A stretch of 64,000 bases of DNA from Absidia repens (lineage: Eukaryota; Mucoromycota; Mucoromycetes; Mucorales; Cunninghamellaceae): NCBI GenBank assembly GCA_002105175.1, contig MCGE01000019.1, positions 682,001-746,000 on the forward strand, given 5' to 3'. Shown here in pieces: positions 10,705 to 22,674 of this stretch (position 1 is the first letter of the stretch; every line of letters starts with the position of its first letter). The translations under genes and the position numbers were made by a program. The notes under the pieces were generated by a model. The model saw nothing but the letters and a program-made list of their open reading frames with translations, did not search any database and was not told the origin of the DNA.

Positions 10705-11981
10705 ATGAAAGTAGCTATTGTAACTGGAGCTAATGCTGGTGTTGGATATGGTGTTGTCGAGCACTTATTGGAAACAGATGAAAGTCTGACCATTGTGATG
10801 GCTTGCAGAAACTATTCTCGCGCCAATCACGCGAAAGCAAGGCTATTGCAGCGGTTCCCCAGCGCTAATATCGCTATCGAGCTTGTAGATGTTGGTAATG
10901 TTCCTTCAGTTCTTCAATTTTGTCAAAATATAAAAAAAGGTATTCAGGATATGTAAGTATTTGCTAGACGCGGTCAACACTTCCTTATTTTTTATTTTTA
11001 TTTTTGAGGAACGTCATAAAACAGGTACCAGCAGATCAACTACTTGTTTTGTAACGCCGGAATACTTAGTGCTCTAGGTATTAACTGGGCAAAAACATTT
11101 ACTATGTTGGTGACAGATCCCGTGGCTTTGATCGAGCGCTCGGATGCCACCATACAGGCTGTCGGAGAAATTAATGAAGATGGTATGGGAAAAGTGTTTG
11201 CAGCCAACGTATTTGGGCATTATATCATGGTAGGTCATAGTGGATTAATTGTCTATATATTTTGGTCATACTGGATCTGGATTTGATAACATCATCAATT
11301 TTTTCCCTAGATGCGAGACCTAGAATTACTGCTAGCCAACTCGAAAGATGGCCGTGTAGTGTGGACAAGCTCTGTCACAGCGGATGAATCGTGTTTTGAC
11401 ATTAACGATTGGCAGGGCATCAAAAGGTAATGTTGAAAATGCAAATACTATTCCACCGTATATTTTCTGATGATTTCTAGTCCCTAGCGCAATTCCTTAT
11501 GAATCATCGAAATGGGCCTGCGATCTGATAGCAATCGCGTGCCATGAACGGTTTCAGGCAGAAAATTTGCCAATCTCGTCATTCACAACTTCGCCAGGTG
11601 TCGTGGCAAGTAATATCGGAGATTTACCTGGATGGATAACACAATTAAGAAAGCTTTTGCATTATCTGGTAAATTTGGAAAAAAAAAAAAAAAAAGATTT
11701 ACCATGTTTAATCTTTTCTGTTTTTATAATTTCTACAGATGCGATTTATTGGTGTGACCTCACAAAACATAACAGGATATCGTGGAGCGACAGCGGATGC
11801 GTATGTTGCTATGGCACCGCTCTCAATATTACATTCCACTACTCGGTATTTGGCATTGACAGATCGGTGGGGAACCTCTTTTGTTGGTGAACAACCACTT
11901 GTAATAGATATGAATGCAGCGCTGCAACTGACCAAGAAATGTGAACTTGCCTATCAAGCTCATATATGCAAGTCGCTTTGA
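10705..11981 (+). CDS. ERG27: 3-keto-steroid reductase (sterol C-4 demethylation), SDR family
   Basis: Five exons: 10705-10952, 11025-11229, 11311-11426, 11488-11668 and 11739-11981, giving 330 aa. It is an NADPH-dependent short-chain dehydrogenase of ergosterol synthesis that reduces the 3-keto group after C-4 demethylation at the ER. The cofactor motif TGANAGVG is at residues 7-14, CNAG follows in the second exon, and the catalytic Y-x-x-x-K is YESSK (Tyr194/Lys198). The block INYLFCNAG...DGMGKVFAANVFGHY is characteristic of Erg27/HSD17B7 rather than general SDRs. In the third intron the acceptor at 11487 must be used, because the nearer AG at 11480 would put a stop in frame. Confidence 0.92.
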
Positions 11982-12355
11982 ATTTTCCTATATCTTCTAT
12001 TATAAATATTTATTGTCATCATTTGACTCCTCATTCTTAGTCTTATAATCCTATGATATTGATCAATAACTCTATTTAATTAAAAACATGCGCCTTTTTG
12101 CGCGACTTTATTACAGTATCGCAAGAAAGAGAAAAATTAGGAGAGCTGGGCATAAATGCCTCTGACATTTTTGTAACCAAAAAAAAAAAAAAAAACGCAT
12201 CCTTTTATGGTAATTGCTTTTAAAATTGGAGTGCTTTTGAGATATTTTCAGACCTTCAATGAATATAAAAGTGAGAATCTTTTATACATAAAAAAAAGAG
12301 AATAGAAAACTCTCTTACTATCTTTTTATTTGAAATTTTATTCTTGCGCCTTAAT
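11982..12355. other. Intergenic region, no gene seen
   Basis: AT-rich spacer with A runs at about 12180 and several AATAAA-like hexamers. It holds the 3' end of ERG27 and the promoter of the copper-fist gene. Confidence 0.4.
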
Positions 12356-12861
12356 ATGATTCTTATTAATAATATTAAATATGCATGTGCTGGTACGTAA
12401 GAGCTACACAATTTCACGTTGACCTTTTATTTTAATATATGACTTCACTTTTTTTTATAGTTTGTATAAAGGTTGGACATTTGTGAAAGAAAAATTATGA
12501 TTTGGCAAAAATCGCTCATATTTTTTCATTTGTTTGCAACAATCATATTGGAATAGGGTCATCGCTCATCACAATGTAGTCATACTGATCGACGGTTGTC
12601 GGCAATACGAAGAAAAGGACGCCCTATAAGTCAATGTGATCAATGTCGAGAGCAAAGAAAAAAATATCGCATCCACCAAAAATGTACTTGCCCTAAAATA
12701 CTGCCTGTTCTTGTTAAAGCAAGTTCGTCTTCTTCATATCAAAAAGGTTCATATCAAAAAGGTAAAGTATATTTTTGAGAGTAGAGAGATATAGCTATTG
12801 ATGATACTTTTTTCTTGTAGAGATCACAAAATACAACACTATCGATTCCATACTTGCATGA
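12356..12861 (+). CDS. Minimal copper-fist DNA-binding protein
   Basis: I reconstruct four exons: 12356-12392, 12461-12471 (11 nt), 12557-12761 and 12821-12861, giving 97 aa. The joined protein has the whole copper-fist domain. INNIKYACAVCIKGHR leads into C11-x2-C14-x8-C23-x-H25, the zinc site of the fold. The KGRP minor-groove motif is at residues 36-39, then CDQCREQR and HQKCTC. Copper-fist proteins (Ace1, Amt1, Mac1, Cuf1) are fungal copper or nutrient sensors that bind GCTG-containing DNA. Here only the DNA-binding half plus about 30 residues is present: no Cys-rich copper-regulatory cluster and no obvious activation domain. The donor of intron 2 (GTTGGA) is weak, but removing it restores the domain exactly. 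It may be a stand-alone regulator or a 3'-truncated gene. Confidence 0.82.
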
Positions 12862-12894
12862 TATGATTTTTCATATCCTCCTTATTTTTTTATG

Positions 12895-13060
12895 TGTAAA
12901 TAAACGCTCTGGCGCTCCGCTACAGCATCTGGAAATATATCGATTTACTTAATGTCAGAGTTTTTTTTTTTAAAGTGTGGGTTTTGATGAGACTCCCGCA
13001 TGTCTCACTATAGTGGGCAGCCCTTGGGATCCAACCGTTGGGATTTCCTCTCGTTCAGAC
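12895..13060 (-). repeat. Short copy of the CGCTCTGGCGCTCCGCT repeat
   Basis: AAACGCTCTGGCGCTCCGCT at about 12902 is followed by AAGTGTGGGTTTTGATGAGA and a degraded GTGGGCAGCCCTTGGGATCC box. These are the terminal parts of the dispersed repeat seen in full at 13263-14300 and 22675-24070. Confidence 0.6.
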
Positions 13061-13262
13061 CCTCCCCCTTTTTTTTTACTGGGCTAAAAAACGGGCAAAA
13101 GAAGTATACACTGTCGATATTTTTTTTACTAGCTTGTCGCATTTTCCTTTTTGGACTTGACAGTGAAGAACTCGTCGGGTTATCTAATGTCATATGCAAA
13201 GTATAAATATAAAAACAAAAAAATAAATTAAAACAATATAAAAAATACAGAGGCAACAAAAT

Positions 13263-14300
13263 TTTTAATATATTAAAAAAGAGCATAGTCCAAATCCTTA
13301 TCTAAAATATCAAACTAAGATTAAGATCTATGACTTTAAAATTTACATCCATTTCCTCCACTCACATCACTTAAAAACCTCTCTGACTTTGTATTTTCCA
13401 TCCATTTCCTCCACTCATATCACCGTACCCATGCCGCTGTTACAATCTTGGGGTTGGCAACTGTACTGTACGTAGCATTTTACACACACACCGCCCATTC
13501 AGCGAGGCAATGAAAGGCATAAGAGAGAATAATTGTAAATAGACAAGACATGTTTAATTCTGATATAGATGCAATATAAACTATGATAACTAACGCTAAG
13601 CTGAGCTAATGACTCTATTCTAAATTGAATGCTAATTTGAGGACGGTCAAAGATCAACAATCCAAAATGGAAGGGTTTCCCCATGATATTTGTATTGCAC
13701 TTTTCAAAAGGCCCCTCATTCAAGTTCTAACCACTAATCCAAGGTCACTAAATCCGCAGTTGAAGTTGATGTTCTAAAAAAAAAAAAGAAAGAGAGAGAA
13801 AGAGGAAGAAAAAAAGAGGGGCGAGAAAATTTAAATCCATGAGAGGCGGAGTGCCATTTTTCACCACACACAAAAAAAATATCTATTGACGACGCGCTGA
13901 GCACGACGGTCGGGCTCCAAGGGGCCGCCCACCATAGTGCGAAATGGCGGAGGCTTTAATCCCTTCCCTATTTTTTTTTTTTCAGCACACATAAAAAACC
14001 CATTGACGACGCGCTGAGCACAGCGGTTGGGCCACAAAGGGCCGCCCACCATAGTGCGAAATGGCGGAGGCTCTAATCCCTTCCCTATTTTTTTTTTTTT
14101 TTTTTTCAGCTCACAAAAAAACCCCATTGACGACGCGCTGAGCACGACGGTTGGGCCCCAAGGGGCCGCCCACCAAAGTGCGAAATGGCGGAGGTTTTAA
14201 TCCTATCCCATCGAAGCCCACACTTTAATAAAAAAAACTGTGACACCCAGTAAATCGAAAGATTTCCAAAAGCTCCAGCGGAGCGCCAGAGCGTTTATTA
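13263..14300 (+). repeat. Dispersed repeat R2 (copy 1) with internal trimer
   Basis: About 1 kb shared in the same order and orientation with 49046-49925 and with the window end from about 63675. It starts near TTAATATATTAAAA and contains CCATTTCCTCCACTCA, CCGCTGTTACAAT, TAGACAAGACATGTTTAATT and the core CCAAAATGGAAGGGTTTCCC. It ends in GCTCCAGCGGAGCGCCAGAG plus CGTTTATT. No coding capacity was seen. Confidence 0.75.
13868..14215 (+). repeat. Tandem trimer of a tRNA-promoter-like GC-rich unit
   Basis: Three direct copies of about 115-125 bp, each with GACGACGCGCTGAGCACGACGG, a CAAGGGGCCGCCCACCA hairpin, TGCGAAATGGCGGAGG and TTTAATCC, separated by T/A-rich linkers. A matching trimer in the opposite orientation lies at 22745-23105, and single copies lie at about 49765 and 63520. 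GAGGTTTTAATCC resembles a Pol III B box and GCTGAGCACGACGG a weak A box. That is suggestive of a tRNA-derived SINE only. Confidence 0.65.
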
Positions 14301-15890
14301 TGTGTAATAACAAAGAAGAAAAAAAAGGATCTAAACTAAAGGTACTAAACTAAATATGATTTCCATGAAGACAATAATCAAATCGGGTGATGGAATGGCG
14401 AAAATATCCATGGAAGTCTTTGAAGATAACATGTCAGAGGCCAACACTACTTGTCTTATGATCGAGCATTTCATTTTGGCCAAGAAATATTCGATGGGAT
14501 TGAGTTTGAGAGAGTAACAAGATATCCGCAGTCCACCAATCGAATAGTTGATTGTTCAGTGTTTCTTAATTGCTGTATTGGCACACAGTTTCATCAGTCC
14601 ATATTTCTTATACATTTCTGTCTTCGTACATCCTAAGAGAATGAAATCAAGTGAAAAGGAGCATAAACTATCATAATACTATTATTTAGAGTTACATTGA
14701 TAATGCAGCAAAAAGTGGGAGCTGATAGGGTAGAGCCATATTTCCTTAATTGAGCTTCATCGGTAGCTAAGGACCATGACCGAATAGTAGAGATTTGAGT
14801 CCAGAGTATCTATTCCATAATAATCACTATTTTTCTTTTGTTGTTGTTGTTGGTCTTATTGTCATGCCATTGTTATTTGGTGTTGTTCTAGTCGTTCTCG
14901 TTGCTCATACACGTAAGGTTCTATTGAGAAGTGTGTGTTGTTCCATGTAATCTCACGTAACAATACACAACTGAGAAGTATCAGTACGTAAAAATGACCC
15001 CTTTGCTCCAGTTTTTACTTTACCCACTTACCTTCGAGACCAAAAGAGCCTTTGCTGACAATCGTAAGTATGGCTTATTTTTTGTTCGCACCCGCAATGC
15101 AGCAGCATCAGAAAAGAAGAAAGCAGTTGCAAGATGTATCAAGTCAATCCGCTGCTTTCAACCGTCATCCTACTACATACTGCTGCAGAAATATCATGCC
15201 AAGGAAAAAGCGATGACAGCGATCCAAACAATAAGCCTGGGACAAGCCAAAAACGTAATAAAACCCTTCGGTACACCTCCAGCTTGCTTCACCTTCTTTG
15301 TCGGTGGAGTCCCCTTGTAAGGGAAAAAAAAGTGATATGCGATGTTTGGGAAAATAAATCCAAAACTTGAAAAAATCAAGAGCGCAACAAGTTGATCAAA
15401 AGATCGCGATATTTATTTCTTGGAAATCCGACATCTGTTTTTTTCAGGTGCAACACCGATTTCAAAATGTGCCGACAAGTAATTCCGGAAACATTGTATA
15501 GTACCTCCAGCCAGATCCTCAACTCTAAAATTGTACCTGTACACATAGTACGTGATTTTTTTTGTTAAGGCACTGCATCGTTCGAGTATTATAATTTGTA
15601 AAAACATGATTAGTGATATAAAATGGGTGTAAGTCAAGACAATAAAAACCTAGGATCAAATATCCCCACAAACAGAGCACCCAATATGAAAATGGCCAAT
15701 CTCTACCGTTTTGTAGGAGACTTTCAAGGCCAGAGATACTTATAGGGCGCAAAGCTTGATTTGGAATATTTCAAAAATCAGTGCCAGTGAGCCAATTGAA
15801 GAGACTCTAATTCAAACCCAGAAGATTCTGACTTCACAGTCTCGAGTGTGGTTTAGCTGTTGTTTTATTGTTTACTTCCTCAATCAAAAA
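14301..15890. other. Region with an uncertain small ORF (14994-15320)
   Basis: AT-rich DNA between repeat R2 and the ALADIN gene. A frame from ATG 14994 runs 108 codons (MTPLLQFLLYPLTFETKR...), but two alternative frames overlap it and a possible 39-bp intron (GTAAGTATGG...GCAATGCAG) sits at 15064. I recognise no family, so I do not call a gene. No other signal was seen. Confidence 0.35.
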
Positions 15891-17841
15891 ATGTCAAGAC
15901 TCCCTACTGTACCAAATCTTTCACAGGGGACCATCGCTGATATAAACGGACGACTGGGTATATTATTATTAAACATATTTATAGAAGGAGGGGAGAAAAA
16001 CAGAGCCTCATATATTTATATATATTTTTCAATAGTGTATGCTACTGACGCGACTGATCCTACTTTCACTGGATTGTCACAACAACAGGTACACCCCCCA
16101 AAGAAAGGCGTTGAATATACATGACTACTATACATTAACACTATACATTACCGATCGAAATAGGTGCACCTTTATCCGTCTATTACGCTCGATCATTCTG
16201 GTATCCAAAGTCCGGATCAAGTGGATAGTCTTCTTGAAAAACTGTCTCAAAGTGTTTTCAGTGGTATACTCTCCTATGTTCAAACAAGGTAAGAGTATAT
16301 GCGCATATACGTATATGGTAGGAAACACCACTAATGGATTTATTATTTTCACTCAGGTTCGGCGACAGGTAGGTGCTAATATGTAATCTATCTAATAACT
16401 TCACCGCTCTCTAACTCCTTACGTGTTATGTATGTAGTGGGCTAACCTCTTTATCGAAAAGCCTGTACGATTCATTCAACAACATAATGTCTACACAACA
16501 CTCCTTACCTACAGATCATCATTTATTTAAAGCCAACACCTCCCCTTTGCGTGCTATGGCTTGGCATTGGCATCCTAAGCGCAAGGTTCTAGCAGTCGCT
16601 CATAAAGATCATCGCGTTTATATCTACGAATACAACACCACGACAAACGAATGGGACGAACAAGTATTGTACAATAAGTTCATGGCGGATATCACTTGTT
16701 TGGATTGGAAGAAAAGTAGTCATGACACATTGGCAGTTGCCTGTCGTACTGGTGTTTGCGTCTGGTATTTGAATGATCACCCAGCTATGAAGCATATTGG
16801 TTTATCACCTTCAACCCATACTTACCATGCATCCTCCAACGCTTATATGCAATATCTATCTACTCCTGGCCATCATCATATTAGTGCTGTTGCTTGGGAT
16901 CCTACTTCGGGAAGCCAGACATTAGCTGTCGCTTCAGCGGTGGACAATACCTTGATCATGTATGATCTTCTGCAATCTTTTCATACCCCGATCAAACGGC
17001 ATGGGAAGGGAAATACTTTATTACGATATAGTCCGGATGGAAGATATCTATACGTAGCATGTCTGTAAGTAACCGTCACTGCTCATAAATTATTCGTTGG
17101 TCGTTTATTTACCTTTTTTTTGAAATAGAAATGGGAAGTCTCGTGTATGGGACACTCGAAACTGGACGAACACAGAAATAAGGAATCCCTCAGGCTTATG
17201 GGTGAAGGTAATTTTTAGGATTTCATTTTTTATTTTTATGATTACAAAATGATCAAACACTTTTTTATACTCTATTAGGCAGCTTGTTGGGGTCCGGATA
17301 GCTGCAGTCTCTATTACTCGATGGTTGGCAAACAAGATATTCATATGTTATATATACAATCAGGCAACTCTACTTCTCTTGGGATGCTGGATATAAAGCT
17401 TCTAAGTACTCCTTCCGTTACAGTACCAACCTCAGATGGCACAACAGTGACTGTAGGGGGTGAAATTGAAGAACTTGCCATCGATTCAAGCGACGGTACC
17501 CGGTTGGCCGTGTCATATAAGCATTGTAAGTTATTGGCTCTCTACGTTGTAACACCAATGACTTCTTCTATGTCTGCGTCCCAAGGCCAAGAACTAACGT
17601 TAAGGTAAGGAATATAAAAAATATACTATTCGAAAACTATTATTAATCTATTTTTTCATTTCGTCGTCCTAGCGGATATGTCCGTGGCATGGATATATCA
17701 AGTGATTTTACTTTTGCTGAGCCGATTAAAGATACCAAAGCTGATCATATTGCCTTTGCCCACTCTAGACCCAATGACAAGCTACTGGCCACTGTATGGA
17801 AGAACAACAAGATTAGCTTTGTTCCTGTAGTAGCCATTTAG
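15891..17841 (+). CDS. ALADIN-like nucleoporin (WD40)
   Basis: Eight exons: 15891-15957, 16036-16088, 16164-16288, 16357-16368 (12 nt), 16438-17064, 17129-17207, 17279-17604 and 17673-17841, giving 485 aa. ALADIN (AAAS) is a beta-propeller component of the nuclear pore complex, anchored through NDC1. Propeller blades read WHPKRKVLAVAHKDHRVYIY, DWKKSSHDTLAVACRTGVCVW, ISAVAWDPTSGSQTLAVAS, LLRYSPDGRYLYVACLNGKS and AACWGPDSCSLYYS. This follows the human protein's order, including the HPGH-like TPGHHHI and a DG-T-TVGGEIEELA stretch. The weak N-terminal region before the first blade (helical, LLEKLSQSVFSGILSYVQ) also matches ALADIN layout. Residue identity is moderate, so another propeller nucleoporin remains possible. 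Confidence 0.82.
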
Positions 17842-18104
17842 TATTTTAGTATGTTGTCTTCAATTGCTCGAAATTCAAAATAAAAATCAATACTTTTACT
17901 CCACATATCCTTCCACACATCGTTTTTTTTTTTTTTTTGAATTACATCAGTATCCCATCGTTAACATTATCACCCTTTCTCAAACAAGTATTCGATTTCC
18001 GCACAATTTAATTGAAGCCCAGGTTTTTACGTGCCCCACAAAAGTAGCGCACCTACAGTGTTTTTCATTTCACTTTTTCTTCGCCCAATAAAATTTTAAA
18101 TGAA

Positions 18105-18635
18105 ATGATTCCTCGAATCCCACCAGCGTTATTGGTGATGCTCGGGAGTGCATCACTTTACGGAGTCAAGTACTTGCTGGACAAAACAGAAAGAAAAGCT
18201 TTAACTGGTAGTCCTGAACAAGCTGAGCAAGCAAAACGACATTTGCGATATGTGAAAAACAGTGGCCGACTGGCTGCAGGATCGCTAGCTGTGTATGCTG
18301 GTTATTATGGTATGTAGAGTTATCGAAGGTTAGCTACACATACATGGAATAAATATGTATATGTGTATCGGCGCCTATTTTTCTTATGTTTATTTTTTCT
18401 GTTCATACTAGGAAATTGTAACTAACTTTTTTGTTTTATGCTCAATATAGCTTATCGCTCGATACAAGAACGGCCTACACCATCATCGGTGACAAAGGAA
18501 GAAGCCGATTTTCATGACAACCAGTACTCCAACAGGGATAATACTTACAAAAAAAATGTTTCTTCTATCGAGGAAAAACGACGACTCGATGAAGAAGCTA
18601 GGCTGAAAAAGTTACAACAAGAATATATCAAATAA
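18105..18635 (+). CDS. Small membrane protein of unknown function
   Basis: Two exons (18105-18309 and 18451-18635), 129 aa. The N-terminal half has two hydrophobic stretches, ALLVMLGSASLYGVKYLL and RLAAGSLAVYAGYYAY, separated by a charged helix of about 28 residues. The C-terminal half is hydrophilic and coil-like (SSIEEKRRLDEEARLKKLQQ). The layout fits a small organelle-membrane protein, but I recognise no family. It starts 263 bp after the ALADIN stop in the same direction. Confidence 0.7.
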
Positions 18636-20794
18636 ACAATGTCAATTTTTTTCCTTAAATGGGTTGGATATTTGTTTTCAGGAGCTAGATCCATATGCAC
18701 TACTGTTGCTCATAGTGACCAAGTGACCAACATTTCAATGAATAACAAACACTGCACTTTTTCTTGAAGTCACTGGCCAATGTCAGATTCCGATGGCATT
18801 GTGGTGGCGCGGCCCTTCGGAGCTCCAATCTACATTGCACGGCGTGTCGTCGCCAAGGGAACAGTCATTGGAAAAGGACTTGGTACATTTTGTACATGAA
18901 GAATACCCTCAACCATGCGCGAACGACTTGATCCATTTTTTAGTTAGGAATTATTGGGATATTCTTTTTTTTTTTTTTTGGAACATAGAACATTTTATTA
19001 ACACTAGTACGTAACTTTGACCCACCATCGCTCAAAAATGCTTTAACAAAAAGGCGGAATTCCAATTAAATTTTTGCAAAGGTTTTTGTGCCGCTTTTTT
19101 TTCACGTTGTTGTCCTCGAACGGTCTGGTGATCATGGATTGGGATTATTCTTAGATTTAGAACGTTTTGAAAAAGGGCATGACAAAATACATGGTGATAC
19201 CCTTTCATTTTGGATGTAGGCACAAGCTATTTTATGATGGATGGTTCGTAACATGTTTCTGATATGGAATGGTGACATGGCAAGGGGGCTTAAAGCGGTC
19301 ATTCGGCGATTCTGGAATGGATTGGCGACTTGCTGATTGAATTTACCTTGCTAGGCAAAGCGTCTATGGCTTTGGAAACCGCAGCTTTTATGTTTTACTA
19401 TGTTGATATCATATATCCTCATCTTCAAAAAACGTGCTGGTTTGGTTCAATATGGCTGATATGACCTCCCATAGAAATAAAACATATATAATTAGATTAG
19501 ATATAGTAGTGATAGTGTTTAGAATAGCTATTACATTTAAATAAAATGTTTTACCACTTTACTTTTATCTCTGCGCAGTTTTATTACTTTTATACGCTGT
19601 ATACGAACACTGTCACTTTTTTTTTTTTTTTTTGTTACCCTTCTAAAAAGGAGCTAGAGACGTTGAAAAAAAAGTGTTGGCCATAATTCCTAAAAAGAGA
19701 ACAGCAAACCGAAGATCGCTACCATTGTTTTAGTCGGCTTTCATAGTCGATGGAAAATATGGGGTCATGCTTACGAATACTTTAACCAGGCCTTTCCTTT
19801 TCCCCCAACGACATCCTCAAACACTTACCCTCCTTCAAGAACTCCCAAATATTCTCGATGTTATGCGGTACATAACAATAGTATTCACTATACAATGGTT
19901 TATATGGCAACCATACTGGAGCTTCATCTTCAATAAACAACCAAGACGGAACAAGTCTATTAGCACCAACGTCACCACTCAAACGAAAATACTACGTCCC
20001 CAATCTCATCATCATCACATATAGTTCGAAGTGAATATTCTTACCCGCACTCATGTCATAGTACCTCCAAGTCAGTATAAAATCAGTCTCACTTTAGAAT
20101 ACCTTCCCACCTATCAACAACCCATCCCTTCGCGCCATACGGGAGTTTTAAAAAAAATCTAATAAACTTCTATTAGTCTACATATAAAAAAAAAAAAGAG
20201 AATAGTTGCTTGACTGGCTGGAAAAGAAAGGGCGCATAAAAAAAAGAATTACCTAAATTGGGGAGACTTGAACGAAGAAAGTGGTTGCTGAAAAGTGTTG
20301 GCTTGGCGAATGCTAAAAATGGGAATCTGCGTGATTTTGAGAATAGGCCATCCCACCTGAAGAAAAAAATTGTCGCCCCTATTTGACGAGTCGGGGTAAC
20401 CACGTCTCCCACAATTCCCCGGCCCCTTAAAAAATTCAAAAGTTGAGGCGTGACAGCGTTAGATGAAAAACCGTCGTTCGCTCGCCCGTTGCAGAACATA
20501 TCTATACGTTTATCGTGCCATTTAGCGCCATGGTCATAACAGATCATTTTATCGACGTGGTAAAGCTTTTTTTTTCTTTATACAGAGAAAGAGAAAAAGA
20601 GCTAACTACTGCAGTAATAACCGCTCTCTCTCTTTGTAGAACGACAACTCTTGGTTTATAGTAGCAACTCCCGAGTATGATATATCAGAAAGCATATTGA
20701 CACAACAGATGCTATCCATAGACCCTATTCAAGTAGAGCTATATCATTACTTTGACTCCACATCATCACTTCATTCTCCCCCTCTAAAACAAAC
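18636..20794. other. Intergenic region, mostly decayed repeats
   Basis: No host gene was seen. A stretch near 19130-19215 carries the ACCCTTTCATTTTGGATGTAGG core of the dispersed repeats, and 19740-20025 carries a LINE remnant. Poly-T runs lie at about 18966 and 19618. Immediately upstream of 20795 is the promoter of the next gene, with a stop in frame at 20753. Confidence 0.45.
19740..20025 (+). pseudogene. LINE C-terminal remnant
   Basis: An open frame encodes ITIVFTIQWFIWQPYWSFIF, which parallels the ILLTIWQHHWWCIIED Trp-rich helix just after the zf-RVT region of the LINE at 2386-3518. Flanking frames are broken. Assignment rests on this short pattern only. Confidence 0.4.
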
Positions 20795-22611
20795 ATGCCA
20801 TCAACCACTTTATATATTCAAGAGAATATACAGAGTATGATCTTGGACTATTTTGAAGTTGGATGTCGTAAGTAAATTATCCTTCATCTCAGAAAGTCCT
20901 TATTTCTTAATCCTTTTTTTTTTTTTTTTTTTTTTTTTTGACGGGCTAGATATTGACGCACTTGAGCTTATTGAAACAGCATTGATATCTTATCGAAAGC
21001 CGTCAACGTAAGTCAAAATAAAATAAAAAAGTATATTTTTTCTTTGTGTAACACTCTTTTGAACATACAGGGCGATCTTGCAAGTTATGGTGGGTCTTCT
21101 ACTAAGAAAAAGGGAACCTAACGAACAGAAGCATTACAAAGAGCACTGGATCGCAACAGACAAGACGCACGACCTTTTACTGAAAATTCTGAGGATCTTC
21201 GGACCAAGAATATTTGATAGTTTATGGGATACATTTGATCATTCACACTTGGCAGAGTTTAAAAGACAGCAACAGCAGCTACAATATCAAAATACATCGG
21301 ACCCTTCATATACTGATGATGATGATGATGATGGTGCTATTGATACTAGTGATCACGCCGAATCTTTCATTCATCAGGGACTTGAAGCATTCGAAGATTT
21401 CTGGGACTTTGTTTCTCAGTGCTTAAAATATTCGGATGAGATCGCTCTTATACAAGCCAAGGTAAAATTTAATCATTCATCACCATATATGATGGCCAGT
21501 TCCACTCAGAGGGGGTTTTTTTTTCATTCCAATAGTCGTACCTTCACTTGCTGGATATACTGGTCTCTGTACTGGAACAGGATTTTTATTTCAAAAGAGG
21601 TATAAAGCATCCAAAAATATAGATATACGATCAAGCACTTTATTTATTTATTTTTATTGGTTAGATTGCGCTGCCAATGTTACAAAATCGACACTTTTAA
21701 CAATAATACAGAAAAATGTTGTGGGTGGCTGGGATCGATTTGAACGTTATTTGGACATTATGCTTGAACCCTTTGGGTCCCACCAGAATGATTGCTCATC
21801 GATGATCATCACAAAACAAAAAGCTTTGGGTGGACGATTATTAAATTTGGTAAACCTACGATCAACAACAAAAAATGAATACTCAAACTCAATATTCTTT
21901 CCCCTTCTGCATTAGATGCATGCCATTTCTTGTTATGATATACCACTATCGATGACCTCTCTAGCAGATCAAACATTTAGAAGTTCAATGCAGAGGGGTG
22001 TTGACTGTTTTACAAATCTTATAAAGGTAATTTTTTTGTGGAGGAGGGCAGCGGGAGGAGCAATCACCAAAGAAGGTCTTGACTGTTCTTTTTTTTTTTT
22101 TTTTTTACTGCTTTAGTATATCAAATTCGATTCCTTCATTCTACAATTATGCGACTGTGGATTCCTGGATGTCGACTGGTCTACGGTACCCCAACGCTAT
22201 CATTATCTTAAAAAAGAGAAACCCTCGTCCGTGGAAAATCCTTCAAGGTGGCTAAATAAATGGATGCATACTTATACAAAAACACGACCGAAGAAGATCA
22301 AATGGAAAAACTTATACCTACATGTATTTTTGATATGGCAGTATTATCACAGTATTTTAAAAATATCTTCCCTTCGATATGACCTTGATCATAACCAAGG
22401 CACTGTTGTTATTCGGGGTTGTAATGATCTTGATAATGATGCTTTATCAACATTATTGGACGACGGTATGTTGAAGACATGGTACCGGCAAGTAACTACC
22501 TGGATGGAGCAGTGTCGCAAGTCGGATGTGGTTGTATCTTCACGCCATTACGACGATGAGCAACATTGGGAACAGAGAATCGAATTACTTTTAGATACAT
22601 TAACATTTTAA
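20795..22611 (+). CDS. 458-aa protein of unknown function
   Basis: Seven exons join in frame: 20795-20867, 20950-21007, 21071-21461, 21536-21599, 21665-21849, 21916-22026 and 22117-22611. An in-frame stop at 20753 and a single candidate ATG fix the start. The product looks alpha-helical (LLLKILRIFGPRIFDSLWDT, FEDFWDFVSQCLKYSDEIAL, WDRFERYLDIMLEPFG). It has an acidic Asp run encoded by a GAT repeat (about 21314-21333) and no signal peptide or membrane segment. Conserved Trp and Cys clusters (LQLCDCGFLDVDWSTVPQRY; IKWKNLYLHVFLIWQYYHSI) suggest a structured scaffold rather than an enzyme. I do not recognise the family. Confidence 0.8.
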
Positions 22612-22674
22612 TTTAGTACCTCCAACTACATCCTTATACCTTTGTATTTCTTATGATTAAATAAATTAAATAAT

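Noticed and set aside
14270..14300. Helitron 3' end (hairpin GCTCCAGCGGAGC near repeat terminus)
   Set aside because: The hairpin is real, but the end is GCGTTTATT rather than CTRR and no Rep/helicase sequence is nearby.
18793..19014. 73-codon frame (MALWWRGPSELQS) and an overlapping 42-codon frame (MSDSDGIVVARPFG)
   Set aside because: Both are short, compete with each other and match nothing I know; probably chance in a decayed repeat region.
20173..20547. 124-codon minus-strand frame upstream of the 458-aa gene
   Set aside because: Composition is biased (Phe runs from poly-A), there is no recognisable motif, and it lies in the likely promoter region.
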